A stretch of 64,000 nt of DNA from Epithemia pelagica (Eukaryota; Bacillariophyta; Bacillariophyceae; Surirellales; Surirellaceae), in assembly GCA_946965045.2 (NCBI GenBank), contig OX337237.1:2542001-2606000 (forward strand). Reading direction: 5' to 3'. Within the stretch, counting starts at the first letter, position 1. The number at the start of each line of letters is the position of its first letter. The translations under genes and the position numbers were made by a program. Positions 38,455 through 47,935 of this stretch are shown piece by piece. Under the pieces are notes generated by a model that saw only the letters and a list, made by a program, of their open reading frames with translations, had not been told where the DNA came from and ran no database searches.

Positions 38455-40088
38455 GACAACACAGCAAACGCAGCAAACGCAGCAAACCGAAACACAAGCA
38501 TGACACTGAAAGAACAAGCATGGCAGTCGGGCCTTGTCCTTTTGGACGAGAGAGCAGCATGGAATAATGACGACTGGCCTCCTCTTGTGGGTGGATGGCG
38601 TTTGCTTCAGGCTTCGGTCGTAGTGGATCATCCCGATAAGAACAACGACAACAACAACAACAAGGGGCAAACGGTTGTCGTCCTGGGAGGACATCAACAA
38701 GGCCAAGGAGCTGTCAGTTCCGTTCTGGTATTGAATCTAGCAGGTCCACACAAACAGTGGCGAGAAGGGACGCCCATGAACAAGGAACGTGCTGGACATG
38801 CCGCTGTTGCGTGCAACGGAGGCATCTATGTAATGGGAGGACACAAGGCAGGTTCAATTTGGGATTGTATGGAACGAATTGATACCAACGATTTGCTGGA
38901 ATCATTTTCTACAACAAGCGTTTCAAAGAAGAGCCACTGGACGACTTTTAACTGTCGACTATCCATGGGACGATCAGGATGTTGTGCGGTTGCGCTGCAA
39001 AATAGATATATAGTTGTAATGGGTGGCTCCAACGAGAGAATATTGTCGTCGGTTGATATTATTGACACCCGCAACCACGCTGTGACTCCGGGACCATTCA
39101 TGACTGTTCCTCGACAATTTTGTGCCAGTGCGGTTATTGGTCACCGCATCTTTGTCGTGGGAGGCCAAAACGGTCACGACGATCTTGACTCGGTCGAGTA
39201 TTTGGAATATGCAACACCCTGTGACACTGATGAGACAAGAAAGGAGACTGATGGTTCGACGGTCATTTCTTTCTCGTCCACTTGGATCACTCATCCTCAT
39301 TTGGTGCTTTCCAATGCACCAAGTTCTTGTGCAGTGGTTGCCGTGGGATCTTGTCTGCTGGTGGCGGGAGGACCCAGTCGAACTGTGCAAGTCTTGGATG
39401 CGCACCGCAACCGCGTTTGGACGCTCCCACCATTCGGAAATCGCCGCGACTACTTGAGTATGGTGACGGTTGCCAATCGAATTGCCATGATTGGAGGATG
39501 GTACAATCCTTCCTGTACGACATTACCACTCATGGACAAGCATTCGTGGTGTTTTCGTCGACTCTGTGAACAACATCCAAACGGATGGTATCTTGCTCTC
39601 AAAGGAATGGGTATTGGAGATGTCAATGTAATCACGTCATCAATTTGTAAGCAAGTGAGGACGACTACATGCCATGGTGGTAAAGAGGAGGATTGCACTT
39701 GAAATGTACCACGCCAAAGTTTTCCTGCTAGCTACGGTAAGATAGAGTCACTTCACTTTTTCTAGCATATCACTCATTATTACCATAGAACGCACCTACT
39801 TGATTCGATGATTGCCCTTACCGTTCACTCCCACAGTCAGTGCACGGACTGCCATTGTGACTGTTACGTTCTTGGTGTCATGGTGTGTGTGTGTGTTTTG
39901 AGACTATTACATGCTGATGGGTAGGACTGGAACAGGTCGAGGCGTTGCACGCGTCCATCGTTGGAGAGACCAGGGAAGAGTCTTGTTTAGTGATCCAGCA
40001 ACGGAACAACACACGAATTCTGCGCTTGTTGATACTCGGATATCGTATCGGTGCTTTGAAGTTACTGTCCAAGTTACCTCATTGTCGG
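38455..40088. repeat. Right arm of the inverted kelch duplication
   Basis: This is the inverted partner of 30752-32440. The inner end lies in the triplicated CAGCAAACG run at 38461-38489; the left arm has an additional 30-odd bases there. The outer end is ACCTCATTGTCGG at 40076-40088. The two arms enclose about 6 kb with three unrelated genes. Confidence 0.85.
38500..39702 (+). CDS. Kelch-repeat-like protein, right copy
   Basis: 400 aa, intact. Its blades match the left copy one for one (TVVVLGGHQQGQG, YVMGGHKAGSIWD, YIVVMGGSNERILSSVDII, RIFVVGGQNGHDDLDSVEY, CLLVAGGPSRTVQVLD, RIAMIGGWYNPSCTTL). It has two Gly where the left copy has a poly-Gly expansion, and five extra C-terminal residues (GKEEDCT). 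The close identity with both frames kept suggests both are functional or the duplication is young; gene conversion is also possible. There is no localisation signal. The predicted role is a soluble beta-propeller of unknown partner. Confidence 0.8.
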   Translation: MTLKEQAWQSGLVLLDERAAWNNDDWPPLVGGWRLLQASVVVDHPDKNNDNNNNKGQTVVVLGGHQQGQGAVSSVLVLNLAGPHKQWREGTPMNKERAGHAAVACNGGIYVMGGHKAGSIWDCMERIDTNDLLESFSTTSVSKKSHWTTFNCRLSMGRSGCCAVALQNRYIVVMGGSNERILSSVDIIDTRNHAVTPGPFMTVPRQFCASAVIGHRIFVVGGQNGHDDLDSVEYLEYATPCDTDETRKETDGSTVISFSSTWITHPHLVLSNAPSSCAVVAVGSCLLVAGGPSRTVQVLDAHRNRVWTLPPFGNRRDYLSMVTVANRIAMIGGWYNPSCTTLPLMDKHSWCFRRLCEQHPNGWYLALKGMGIGDVNVITSSICKQVRTTTCHGGKEEDCT

Positions 40089-40564
40089 TTAAGCGGGAGG
40101 GTAAGTCGTGAGGTTTCGTGAACAAGCGCAGATTGATGTTACGAAGACACAAAAAGAGGCAGTCACGAAATCTCATGTCTGTCTAATTCCGCTAACAGCA
40201 GCAGCGTCAGCAGTCAGCAGCAGTCTCGATCCTCATAAAAGTCAACGTAAGGAAACACAAGCAGATGACACACAAAAAAGAGACCATATGAATGTCATTG
40301 ATTTCTCATCCCCTCATTTCGCTCTACCTAGAATAAAGCTACAGGACAATGCAAAATGGATGAAGGGGAACAATCCCCAAGACCCATTGGTCACAAGCAC
40401 GCCCATCATTGTGGCTCTCACCTCTAGAGCTCTCTCTAGAGTAGGTTCGACATGATAGAGCAAAAGACTAGAGCTACTTCTAAAACTAGGAGGGCTATGT
40501 GTCAGAGTTTGTCCATATATTTTTGTCCGCGCTTTTTTCGTCAACACAGAACCTTTTTTTGTTC
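40089..40564. other. Promoter region of the phosphatase gene, sharing segments with 32376-32600
   Basis: Segments at about 40253-40272 (GAAACACAAGCAGATGACAC), 40303-40370 (TTTCTCATCCCCTCATTTC) and 40499-40552 (ATGGACAAACTCTGA and AAAGCGCGGA on the minus strand) match, inverted, the sequence between the left kelch start and the saccharopine-like gene. The order is partly scrambled. No gene is seen in this stretch. Confidence 0.6.
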
Positions 40565-41962
40565 ATGGCCATGATGATGATGATATCCATTGCCTATATT
40601 TGGAATACTCTGTATGCGACCGTATTGACGGGTCCGTATTTGATTTTGTTTTTTGGGACTTGGATTGCTGCCAGTTTGGCTCGTCCCCTGTTGCAATTGA
40701 CCTTGATCTCGGCCCTCGTGTTGCATCCTTGGTCGGCGTGGCGCAAGTTGCAACTCTTTCTCCATACCCTGGCCTTTCTTATTTGGAGCAAGGACAAGCG
40801 ATGGAAAACACCTCCTACCGATCCAGCCACCTTCTTTTCCGATTCCTCTGTCGTGGTGGACAAGAAGACGATTTTTTTTGTTCGTCATGGAGAAAGTACC
40901 TGGAACGATACCTTTAACAAGGGCACTCGCAAAACCTTGGCCTTTGCTCGAGGCTTTGTCCCTGGTTTACTCAAGGCGTTTGGTATGGAATGGTATTTTT
41001 GGGTCACGGGACAATCGACGGAATCCTGGTTTTACGATGCACCCTTGTCGCACAAGGGATTGACCCAGGCCGAATCCATTCAGGAGTACTTGTTGAAATC
41101 ACGGGCCAATTTGGAATTCATGCCTCTCAAGGAACAACAACTGGTACGGACCTTGTTGGGAGAAGACTACGAGGAGGATGACGACGCTACCAACAATCAC
41201 AACAACAAAACAATCAAGAGTTCCAAACCACCCAAAGGACAAGGAGGGGTACTTCGAAACAAGTCTCAATTGGTTTCCAGTACCTTGCGTCGGTCCATTT
41301 CCACCATGGCCGTCGCATTTTCCGATCGATTGAAGAAATCGAGTCGCCACGAAGAGGATAAGGATTCCAAGTCCGAGGCCACCACCACCAATGGAGGAGA
41401 AGTGCCGGCATTGGAATCGACCGATCATGGCTCCTCGACCGTGTCAGTTTCTTCTCCGGCAACGACGACGACAAAGACTAGTAACGTTGACTCGATTCTC
41501 TTGCTTCCGCAATTGCAAGAAATTTCCTTCAATCCCGATGCTCTGTGTATTACACCCGCCCATACACGCCCTACAACAGCCTTTACCGATCCTCGATCCA
41601 TTCAAAGCATTTATCAAACCCAAGTCAATGTCCAGCATCATACCGGCAATAAAAAGCTGTTTCAGTCCAATGGCTTGCATCGATTGCAATCCTTTTGTCA
41701 TGCCATGTTTGATGAAACTGTGATACCTGCATCCAAAACCAGTGTCATTTGTGGAGGACATTCCCTGTGGTTCCGATCCTTTTTTCGAACCTACTTGCCC
41801 TACTCGGTCCAACATGTCTCCAAAAAGAAAAAGTTGACCAATGGAGGTGTTGTGGCCTTTACACTGCAACGAACGAAAACGGAACCAACTACGGATGCAT
41901 GCCCCGAATATCACTACCTGATTGATCCCTCCAGTATTGTGGTGCTCCATGGAGGATTCTAA
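40565..41962 (+). CDS. Membrane-anchored histidine-phosphatase (phosphoglycerate-mutase-like) protein
   Basis: 465 aa from the ATG at 40565 (MAMMMMIS); the codon at 40499 is GTG. Two hydrophobic stretches near the N-terminus (GPYLILFFGTWIAASLA and LLQLTLISALVLHPW) suggest membrane insertion. The catalytic RHG box is KKTIFFVRHGESTWN (about residue 105), and the downstream catalytic His is in SVICGGHSLWFRSFFR (about 395). Between them are APLSHKGLTQAESI, which has the branch-1 glutamate-type region, and a long basic/Ser-rich insertion that is probably cytosolic and regulatory. The family covers phosphatases acting on sugar phosphates, inositol phosphates or proteins; the substrate cannot be inferred. 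Its promoter shares sequence with the region upstream of the left kelch gene. Confidence 0.8.
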   Translation: MAMMMMISIAYIWNTLYATVLTGPYLILFFGTWIAASLARPLLQLTLISALVLHPWSAWRKLQLFLHTLAFLIWSKDKRWKTPPTDPATFFSDSSVVVDKKTIFFVRHGESTWNDTFNKGTRKTLAFARGFVPGLLKAFGMEWYFWVTGQSTESWFYDAPLSHKGLTQAESIQEYLLKSRANLEFMPLKEQQLVRTLLGEDYEEDDDATNNHNNKTIKSSKPPKGQGGVLRNKSQLVSSTLRRSISTMAVAFSDRLKKSSRHEEDKDSKSEATTTNGGEVPALESTDHGSSTVSVSSPATTTTKTSNVDSILLLPQLQEISFNPDALCITPAHTRPTTAFTDPRSIQSIYQTQVNVQHHTGNKKLFQSNGLHRLQSFCHAMFDETVIPASKTSVICGGHSLWFRSFFRTYLPYSVQHVSKKKKLTNGGVVAFTLQRTKTEPTTDACPEYHYLIDPSSIVVLHGGF

Positions 41963-42222
41963 TAGGAGAACGGCGTGGAAGAGCCAGTGTTTGTATGTAT
42001 CTGAGAGAACCGCCATTGTACAGAGGGGCATAGGGAATCTTTTGAAAACACCACATACGAGAGGGTGCATGGTTGCCATCCTTAGAGTCGAAGCCGCGAA
42101 CAAACAAAATTGACACACTAAAGAAGTGATGGTCTGTTTGGGAATCACTGGTTCTACCCAAAAACGTCTTGTATGGAATTATTTTTTCATCATAGAAAGA
42201 GTACTGTTCCTCTAATACTGTG

Positions 42223-45102
42223 TTAATTGGACTGGAATCGACTCATGAGTGCACTGAGCGCCATGGCGCCGTCTTTTTGGAAGGTGGGAGCTTCGTCACT
42301 GGTTCCGTCAGACTCCTTGCTCTTCCGTCGAGTTTTTTGTTTCATCTTTTTGCTGGATGACTTGCTCGTAGAACTAGGTAAATTTTTTGGCGTATCCTTT
42401 GGAGTTGATTCATCCATACCTGAGGATTGTTGGATCCCGTTTTGACTCGGTTTGTCTGCACGAGGTTCCTCGGCTTGTGTATCCATGTCAGTTGTCGTCG
42501 GTTTCGGTCGCTTTGATCGTTGCCGATCTCTCCGCCGTCGTTTCGTTTGCTCGGCCAGTACCTCTTGCATTGCAGGCGTATCCTGGAACTGTGGATTGGT
42601 CCGATCGATTCCAAAGCGATCATCCTGTCCGTCCAAGACGGCCCGGAATCGATTATCGGTCAAATCCATGCGGAAATCTGTACCCGTTACCGTGGAGGCC
42701 AATTCCGCCTCTTTACGTTTCCGTGCACCACGAAGTTTCTTATCCTTGTTCTTTTCAATGCGCTGCAAACCACGCATATCGTAATCGCGATGGACTTCAT
42801 CCTGATCATCCCCTGCCACCAACAATTCCAATTCTTCGGTTCGTAGTTTGCCGCGTTTTGTGCTCTTATTCTCATCTAATGACATCTCCACTGTATCGTC
42901 ATTGCCATCCTCCAGCATCTCGCTCCTGTTTCGGTCCTTGCCACCCCGTCGCATGCGATTAATCTCTTCTCTTTTTGCCTTGGCTTCTTTCTTCTTTTCT
43001 TTTTTCTTTTCTTTTCGCCTTTCTTGATACTTTTCCCATGGAGTAAGGCTCTGAGACTTTGGTGAAACAACTTTGGAACGAATCTTATCCGCCATTTCCT
43101 TGGAACCAGGTATATACCGTACTTGCTTTCCATCTTCCTCGTCGTCCTCATCCCTCTTGTCATCATTATTATGAGCGGCCGCCCTTTCAAAGTCATTGGA
43201 TGCCTCAGACGATTGGTCATTTTCGTCATCGTCTTCAACCAAGAAGTCATTGCCTCCCTCGTCCCCGTCAGATTCACTACCACCGCCGCCGTCGCCCTCT
43301 CCCTTGTCGAGACCAAGCATTTGCCGCATGAGAGAAGCCTTGCTCTTGCTATTAGTCGTGCCTTTGTGGTTTTCGTCTTCATTATCACTGTTGGACAAGT
43401 TGTCGTCTTCATCGGCTGCGTTGTCATCACTCGATACATCGGAAGCCAAATAGGCTTTCAGGTCATCATTCTCTGACATGGCTTTCCAATCTTGACCAGA
43501 AGAACCATACTTCGTCAAGGCACGATCTCGATCCGTATCACCAGCTTCCCATGTACATTTGACATTGGTTTGTTGCAGGGCATTTATCACAAAGTCGGGA
43601 GGTTTATAATCGCTTGGCAAACTCGTGGCTTGATCACGCAAGGGTCGTTGATCAATCACCGATTCGAGTTCGGTTGGAGGAATTGCTCGAACATCAATTG
43701 TGGCACTGGAATTTTCCAATTCCATCCCATCCACTTCTCGATAGGCCACATCGGCATGAGACTCGGTGGTAAAGTACACAATGGCAAAGTAATATTTGAG
43801 ACGAGAGGCTTCGTAGGCACGCAATTTTTCTGGATCAAAATCCGACTCAACATGGTCCTCCTGTGGAAGAAAATCATCCAATGGTCTATCTTCGACGTTG
43901 ACAGAGTCTTCTTCGATATCCTGTTGCTCTTCCTCTTCATCACCATGATCATCCTCGTCACCACTGTCCATTCCTTCGTCATCCTCGTCTCTAGAAAAGT
44001 TCATTTGTTCTGTCGCAGAGGGTTCCTGGGTTTTGTTCTTTTTCTTTTTCCACAAGTTGGAGGGTCCAAATTGATCTTCCTGGGCAATGCGTTCCATTCC
44101 AAAATCACTGGGGTACACTTCCACCTTTTCGACGGCACCTGGATCCACAAAGCTGGACACCACGGCCCAAATATCGACCGCTCGTACATGGGACCAATCC
44201 ATATTGAGGACCGCCAAATAACGCGACGGCTCCATGGTCAACTCCTCATGAGGAGGAGGTGGAGCAATGGTATCACTGTTTTCCTGATGATACGAAGGAT
44301 CCAATATACCAGCCTTGCCCAAGACGTCACCACCCTCACTGTCGTCCGAATCGTCATTTTCCGAATCCTCGTCATCCACATTGTCTAGTTCATCGTCGTC
44401 TTCGGAGGACGAAGATGATACATCTAACTCTCCCCTTGAAAGAGCAGTCAGATAGGCAATACGAGACATTGGATCTTGGTCTTTTGCCTTCTCAATATTA
44501 TCCTCGCCTCCCTCTGAACTGTCATCCTCACTCTCATGTGAACTCTTTTCCAAGGTATGATGGTCGCTGTTGATTGGATCCTTTGTCTTGATACCTGTTT
44601 GTTGGTCATCCTTATCCTTGTCGTCCTCCTCCTCTTCTTCTTTGACGGTGTAAAAGGCACTCAATTGTTCTCTACTAACATCTACAGTTCCATTTTCGTC
44701 TTTAGCGGCTCCCTTTTTCTTGTGTTTTCGGTCGGAACGACCATATCGATCGCGAATGTCGAGCTGAAATCGTGGATCTGTCAAGAGTGAGGAAAACCGC
44801 TCATCCAAAACCACCTTGGAAGTATTCGATGATTGTTGTTTGCTCTTGCTGCTGGTACTCGATGATAATCCTCGAAATTGGGGCTTGTTGCGCGTATCAA
44901 AGCGATCTTCTTCCGGTTCCTTGTGCGATTCCGGTGGATCATTCTCCACCCTGTCTCCTCCACGTTCCACACCATCTTTGTCTGTCTTGGTTACTTCGTC
45001 CTTCCTCCTGGACGCATCCTTGGTCTTTGGTTTCTTGGTTTTCTTTTTCTTCTTCTTCTTTACGTCGTCTGTTGGGGAGAGTGGCGTCAATGGTGGCGAC
45101 AT
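42223..45102 (-). CDS. ESF1: ESF1 homologue, pre-rRNA processing factor
   Basis: 959 aa, single exon, clear ATG. The order of conserved blocks is that of ESF1: DERFSSLLTDPRFQLDIRDR near the N-terminus, an acidic region, AYLTALSRGELD, SRYLAVLNMDWSHVRAVDI with PSDFGMERIAQEDQFGPSN (the RRM-like segment), YYFAIVYFTTESHADVAY, CTWEAGDTDRDRALTKYG and LKAYLASD. The basic coiled region KEKKKEKKKEAKAKREE follows, and finally FRMDLTDNRFRAVLDG with FGIDRTNPQFQDT, the C-terminal NUC153 domain. In yeast Esf1 acts in the nucleolus in early 18S rRNA processing. Poly-acidic and Lys-rich stretches are typical of nucleolar proteins. Assignment is firm. Confidence 0.93.
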   Translation of the reverse strand: MSPPLTPLSPTDDVKKKKKKKTKKPKTKDASRRKDEVTKTDKDGVERGGDRVENDPPESHKEPEEDRFDTRNKPQFRGLSSSTSSKSKQQSSNTSKVVLDERFSSLLTDPRFQLDIRDRYGRSDRKHKKKGAAKDENGTVDVSREQLSAFYTVKEEEEEDDKDKDDQQTGIKTKDPINSDHHTLEKSSHESEDDSSEGGEDNIEKAKDQDPMSRIAYLTALSRGELDVSSSSSEDDDELDNVDDEDSENDDSDDSEGGDVLGKAGILDPSYHQENSDTIAPPPPHEELTMEPSRYLAVLNMDWSHVRAVDIWAVVSSFVDPGAVEKVEVYPSDFGMERIAQEDQFGPSNLWKKKKNKTQEPSATEQMNFSRDEDDEGMDSGDEDDHGDEEEEQQDIEEDSVNVEDRPLDDFLPQEDHVESDFDPEKLRAYEASRLKYYFAIVYFTTESHADVAYREVDGMELENSSATIDVRAIPPTELESVIDQRPLRDQATSLPSDYKPPDFVINALQQTNVKCTWEAGDTDRDRALTKYGSSGQDWKAMSENDDLKAYLASDVSSDDNAADEDDNLSNSDNEDENHKGTTNSKSKASLMRQMLGLDKGEGDGGGGSESDGDEGGNDFLVEDDDENDQSSEASNDFERAAAHNNDDKRDEDDEEDGKQVRYIPGSKEMADKIRSKVVSPKSQSLTPWEKYQERRKEKKKEKKKEAKAKREEINRMRRGGKDRNRSEMLEDGNDDTVEMSLDENKSTKRGKLRTEELELLVAGDDQDEVHRDYDMRGLQRIEKNKDKKLRGARKRKEAELASTVTGTDFRMDLTDNRFRAVLDGQDDRFGIDRTNPQFQDTPAMQEVLAEQTKRRRRDRQRSKRPKPTTTDMDTQAEEPRADKPSQNGIQQSSGMDESTPKDTPKNLPSSTSKSSSKKMKQKTRRKSKESDGTSDEAPTFQKDGAMALSALMSRFQSN

Positions 45103-45758
45103 GGTGATCCTGTTGTGAAAACAAACAAAAAAGTGTGGGAAAAAACGCGAAAAATACGTGGACGCGGAACAGGCGAAAGGAAGCCACAGACAGACGTCAT
45201 GGAATAAAATCGCGACTGATTTCAGATGATCAGTCCCGATACCCGGATCCCGGATGAAAGATTCTTGCTGGGAAATGAGAAATGAGCAATTTTATTGTAG
45301 ACATTATTGCACAAAAATTCCATGAGAGTACTATATTTATCATCATGACTACTTTTCCCAACAGATTTTCAGGGCTGATATTCAGTTGGTCAAATATTGA
45401 TTCTGAATGGGACTACGTCAAAGTGGTTGGGCTAATTAATAATAATGCAGGAAGTGGGTCTGAAGTCCGTCCTTTGTTGTTTACCAGTAGGGCGTTGGGC
45501 GCGTGAAGCATCCCCCAATTCGGTCTGTGAGCAGTTTTGCAGATTTGCGTGATGGTGGATGGTGGGTGGTGGGTGGTGGGTTTGTTATTATTATGTTTTG
45601 CTATAGAACTCATCGTAAATGATATACTCGTATATGAAGTAGCTAGCTCACTACTGTCGTCACGATGCTCCTTTCATCTTTGATGTGTTCATTGTTCATG
45701 GAGTCAGAAACAAGCGCGATTGTCCGAAATCATCTGAAGTCCTTCCGGTCATAATGAT
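45103..45758. other. Divergent spacer between ESF1 and the HSF-like gene
   Basis: No gene seen. A short minisatellite of GGTGGGT units lies at about 45550-45582. The stretch should hold both promoters. Confidence 0.5.
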
Positions 45759-47475
45759 ATGTCCAGCTGGACTGCATATTATTTGCGTGGGAACTTCGTC
45801 GCGGTACCAGCTGAGACTCAAAACCACAATCGAAAAAAACGACGACTAGATGTCCACGAGCTTTCGTTGCTTTTCAGTGGAGTAACCATGGACCAAGAAG
45901 CAGGGCGGGAACCCGATGAAGGCTGGAATCCAGAGAATTTGGCCAACGCGGGTGTCTTTAGACCTAAAGAAGGAAGTGTTTCTATGAATTTCCCGCAACG
46001 AGTAAGTGTGAATGGATACGTTATCTCACTGAACAAAATAGAAACCTCGTCATCTAAACCAAGGAGTCCTTTCCACATTCTGTTATTTGTTTTAGCTCAT
46101 GAAATTGTTGGATGCGGAAACCTACCAAGATGTCATCTCATGGGACAAAGGAGACATGTTCAAGATACATGAGAGATCAAAGTTTATCAATACGGTGTAT
46201 CCACTCTTTTTCCCTCGATCGTCACCTTCCAAACTTGTTTTTGCATCCGCTGCGCACAGACTCCGCAATTGGGGCTTCCAACGAGTACGAAAAGGTCTCG
46301 ATGCAGGAGCCTACTTTCACCCACTGTTCAAGAGAAATTGTCCACATTTGCTCCAAAAAATGAAATGGAAACCAGCCCAATCAAAGGTACATGCTAAACA
46401 AGAGTCGAAGAGCAGAGCTGTGGGACACCAACGGGGTCCGGTGGAACAACGCAGACCAACTACTAGCGTTACAAAACAAAGAGAAAAATTGACAAGCATT
46501 GGTCGACTAGGTCCCACGTCCCTGGCGGCTGGACAAATTGAAAAGAAAGCCTCCATGGATTTCAAGACGACCATGTCCCGCAAAGAGCAAGAAGTACAAC
46601 CAGAGAAGTCTTCTGTCGATAATTCTCTTCCCCTTAAAGGATCGAGGATGGCATCCCAGGTCGCTTCGACAGAAGAAGCCCTCCCAGCAACGACAGCGTT
46701 AACTCCAGTTCCACAGTTGTTGTCCTCGCCACCCTCATGCCATGCTCTTCCATTGCAAAGCTCCTCCCATCATGTAGCTCCATCTATGGCTGCTGAATCA
46801 GTACCTGTAATTTCTTCAATTGGGACCGCAGTGTCTCCCTTGGCTGTGGTGCAAGAACTTTTGATTCAGGAGAATCGGAGATTGAAGTCCCAATTACTAC
46901 TAGGACAGTCAATGCACACACCTGTTACCACGAGCACTCCTTTCTCTCAATACCTCCAGATGCAGCGCCGCCTTCAACAGGAACTCCATTCCAGAACTCC
47001 CGAGTCTCTTACCAGCACCACTCTCCAACCGCAGACTACTACTACTTCTAGAACACCAGCAGCACTCGTGCTGACCGAAACAACGACAGCAGCTCCTCGA
47101 GACCAGTATCGAGTCATCGCTTCTAGTGCTGGAGATAGACTACATGTACCGGGGCAGTTGCCCGCATCCACTGTCTGTGTTCCCAATTGCAGTAGCACCA
47201 TACACTCGGAACATAGTAGTATCCACACGACGGGGTCACAAGATTCAACACTCGGTGCAGCACAACAACAACACCATGCCGGCTTTTCAGCCGGTGGACA
47301 AGCCGTAACATTTGTCACACTTCCGCCCAACTACCCAGGTAGCCCATTATTCCACTTGAATGAAACAAGCTTGGCCAGCACGGGAGGGTTGATTCTTTCT
47401 GGTCGTCCACCACTTCAAACCAACGAGTCGTTGTTATCTCAAACGGGGAAAATGCCAACCTTTCGTTTTATATAA
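45759..47475 (+). CDS. Heat-shock-factor-type transcription factor
   Basis: Two exons, 45759-46001 and 46096-47475; the 94-bp intron (GTAAGTGT to TTTTAG) is phase 0 and joins FPQR to LMKLLD, giving 540 aa. The intron falls inside the DNA-binding domain, as in many HSF genes. The domain (about residues 75-170) shows FPQRLMKLLDAETYQDVISW, FKIHERSKFINTVYPLFF, SKLVFASAAHRLRNWGFQRV and YFHPLFKRNCPHLL, the helix-turn-helix winged fold. After it comes a basic, Gln/Ser/Thr-rich region with a short leucine-containing segment (VVQELLIQENRRLKSQLLLG) that could trimerise. Diatoms have a strongly expanded HSF family; the target genes of this one are unknown. Confidence 0.88.
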
Positions 47476-47935
47476 TGACAATCAAGTGCTCCAAGCAGCA
47501 CCACGCTTCGGTACCAACAGTACAACAACTGGGTTTCTGCCGATAGTTCCATATGTTCTAGAACAAGAAACAAGAACAAAACCATTACTCCTATGCTTCC
47601 CTTCCTCTATTACTGCTACCGTAGCTAGGAGCATTTATATTGTGCGACTCGAAGTGCGTATCGATCCATTCTTTATTTGGGGGCTTCATTTGTGATCTTG
47701 CTTCATCTACCCCCAAAATGAAACGAGAACCCGCGAGACGAACGCACGTCCATTTATTTTTCATCTGTTTCGCTTCACCCATGACGAGCGAGACGAGAAC
47801 CGTCGGTTGCATTCTGCCACAATTGAAAGAGGGAAGCAAGAGACTCTCGTGTGACATTGACTTGCACTGAAAGAAAGGGCGTGAAGAGCTTGCATTCGAA
47901 AAGTTGGAACATTCGAACTGGAGGAGAAGAACACA
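47476..47935. other. 5' flank of the Mg2+ transporter gene, no gene seen
   Basis: No convincing frame on either strand. It lies between an upstream stop and a downstream start on the same strand and should contain the 3' UTR and promoter. Confidence 0.5.
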
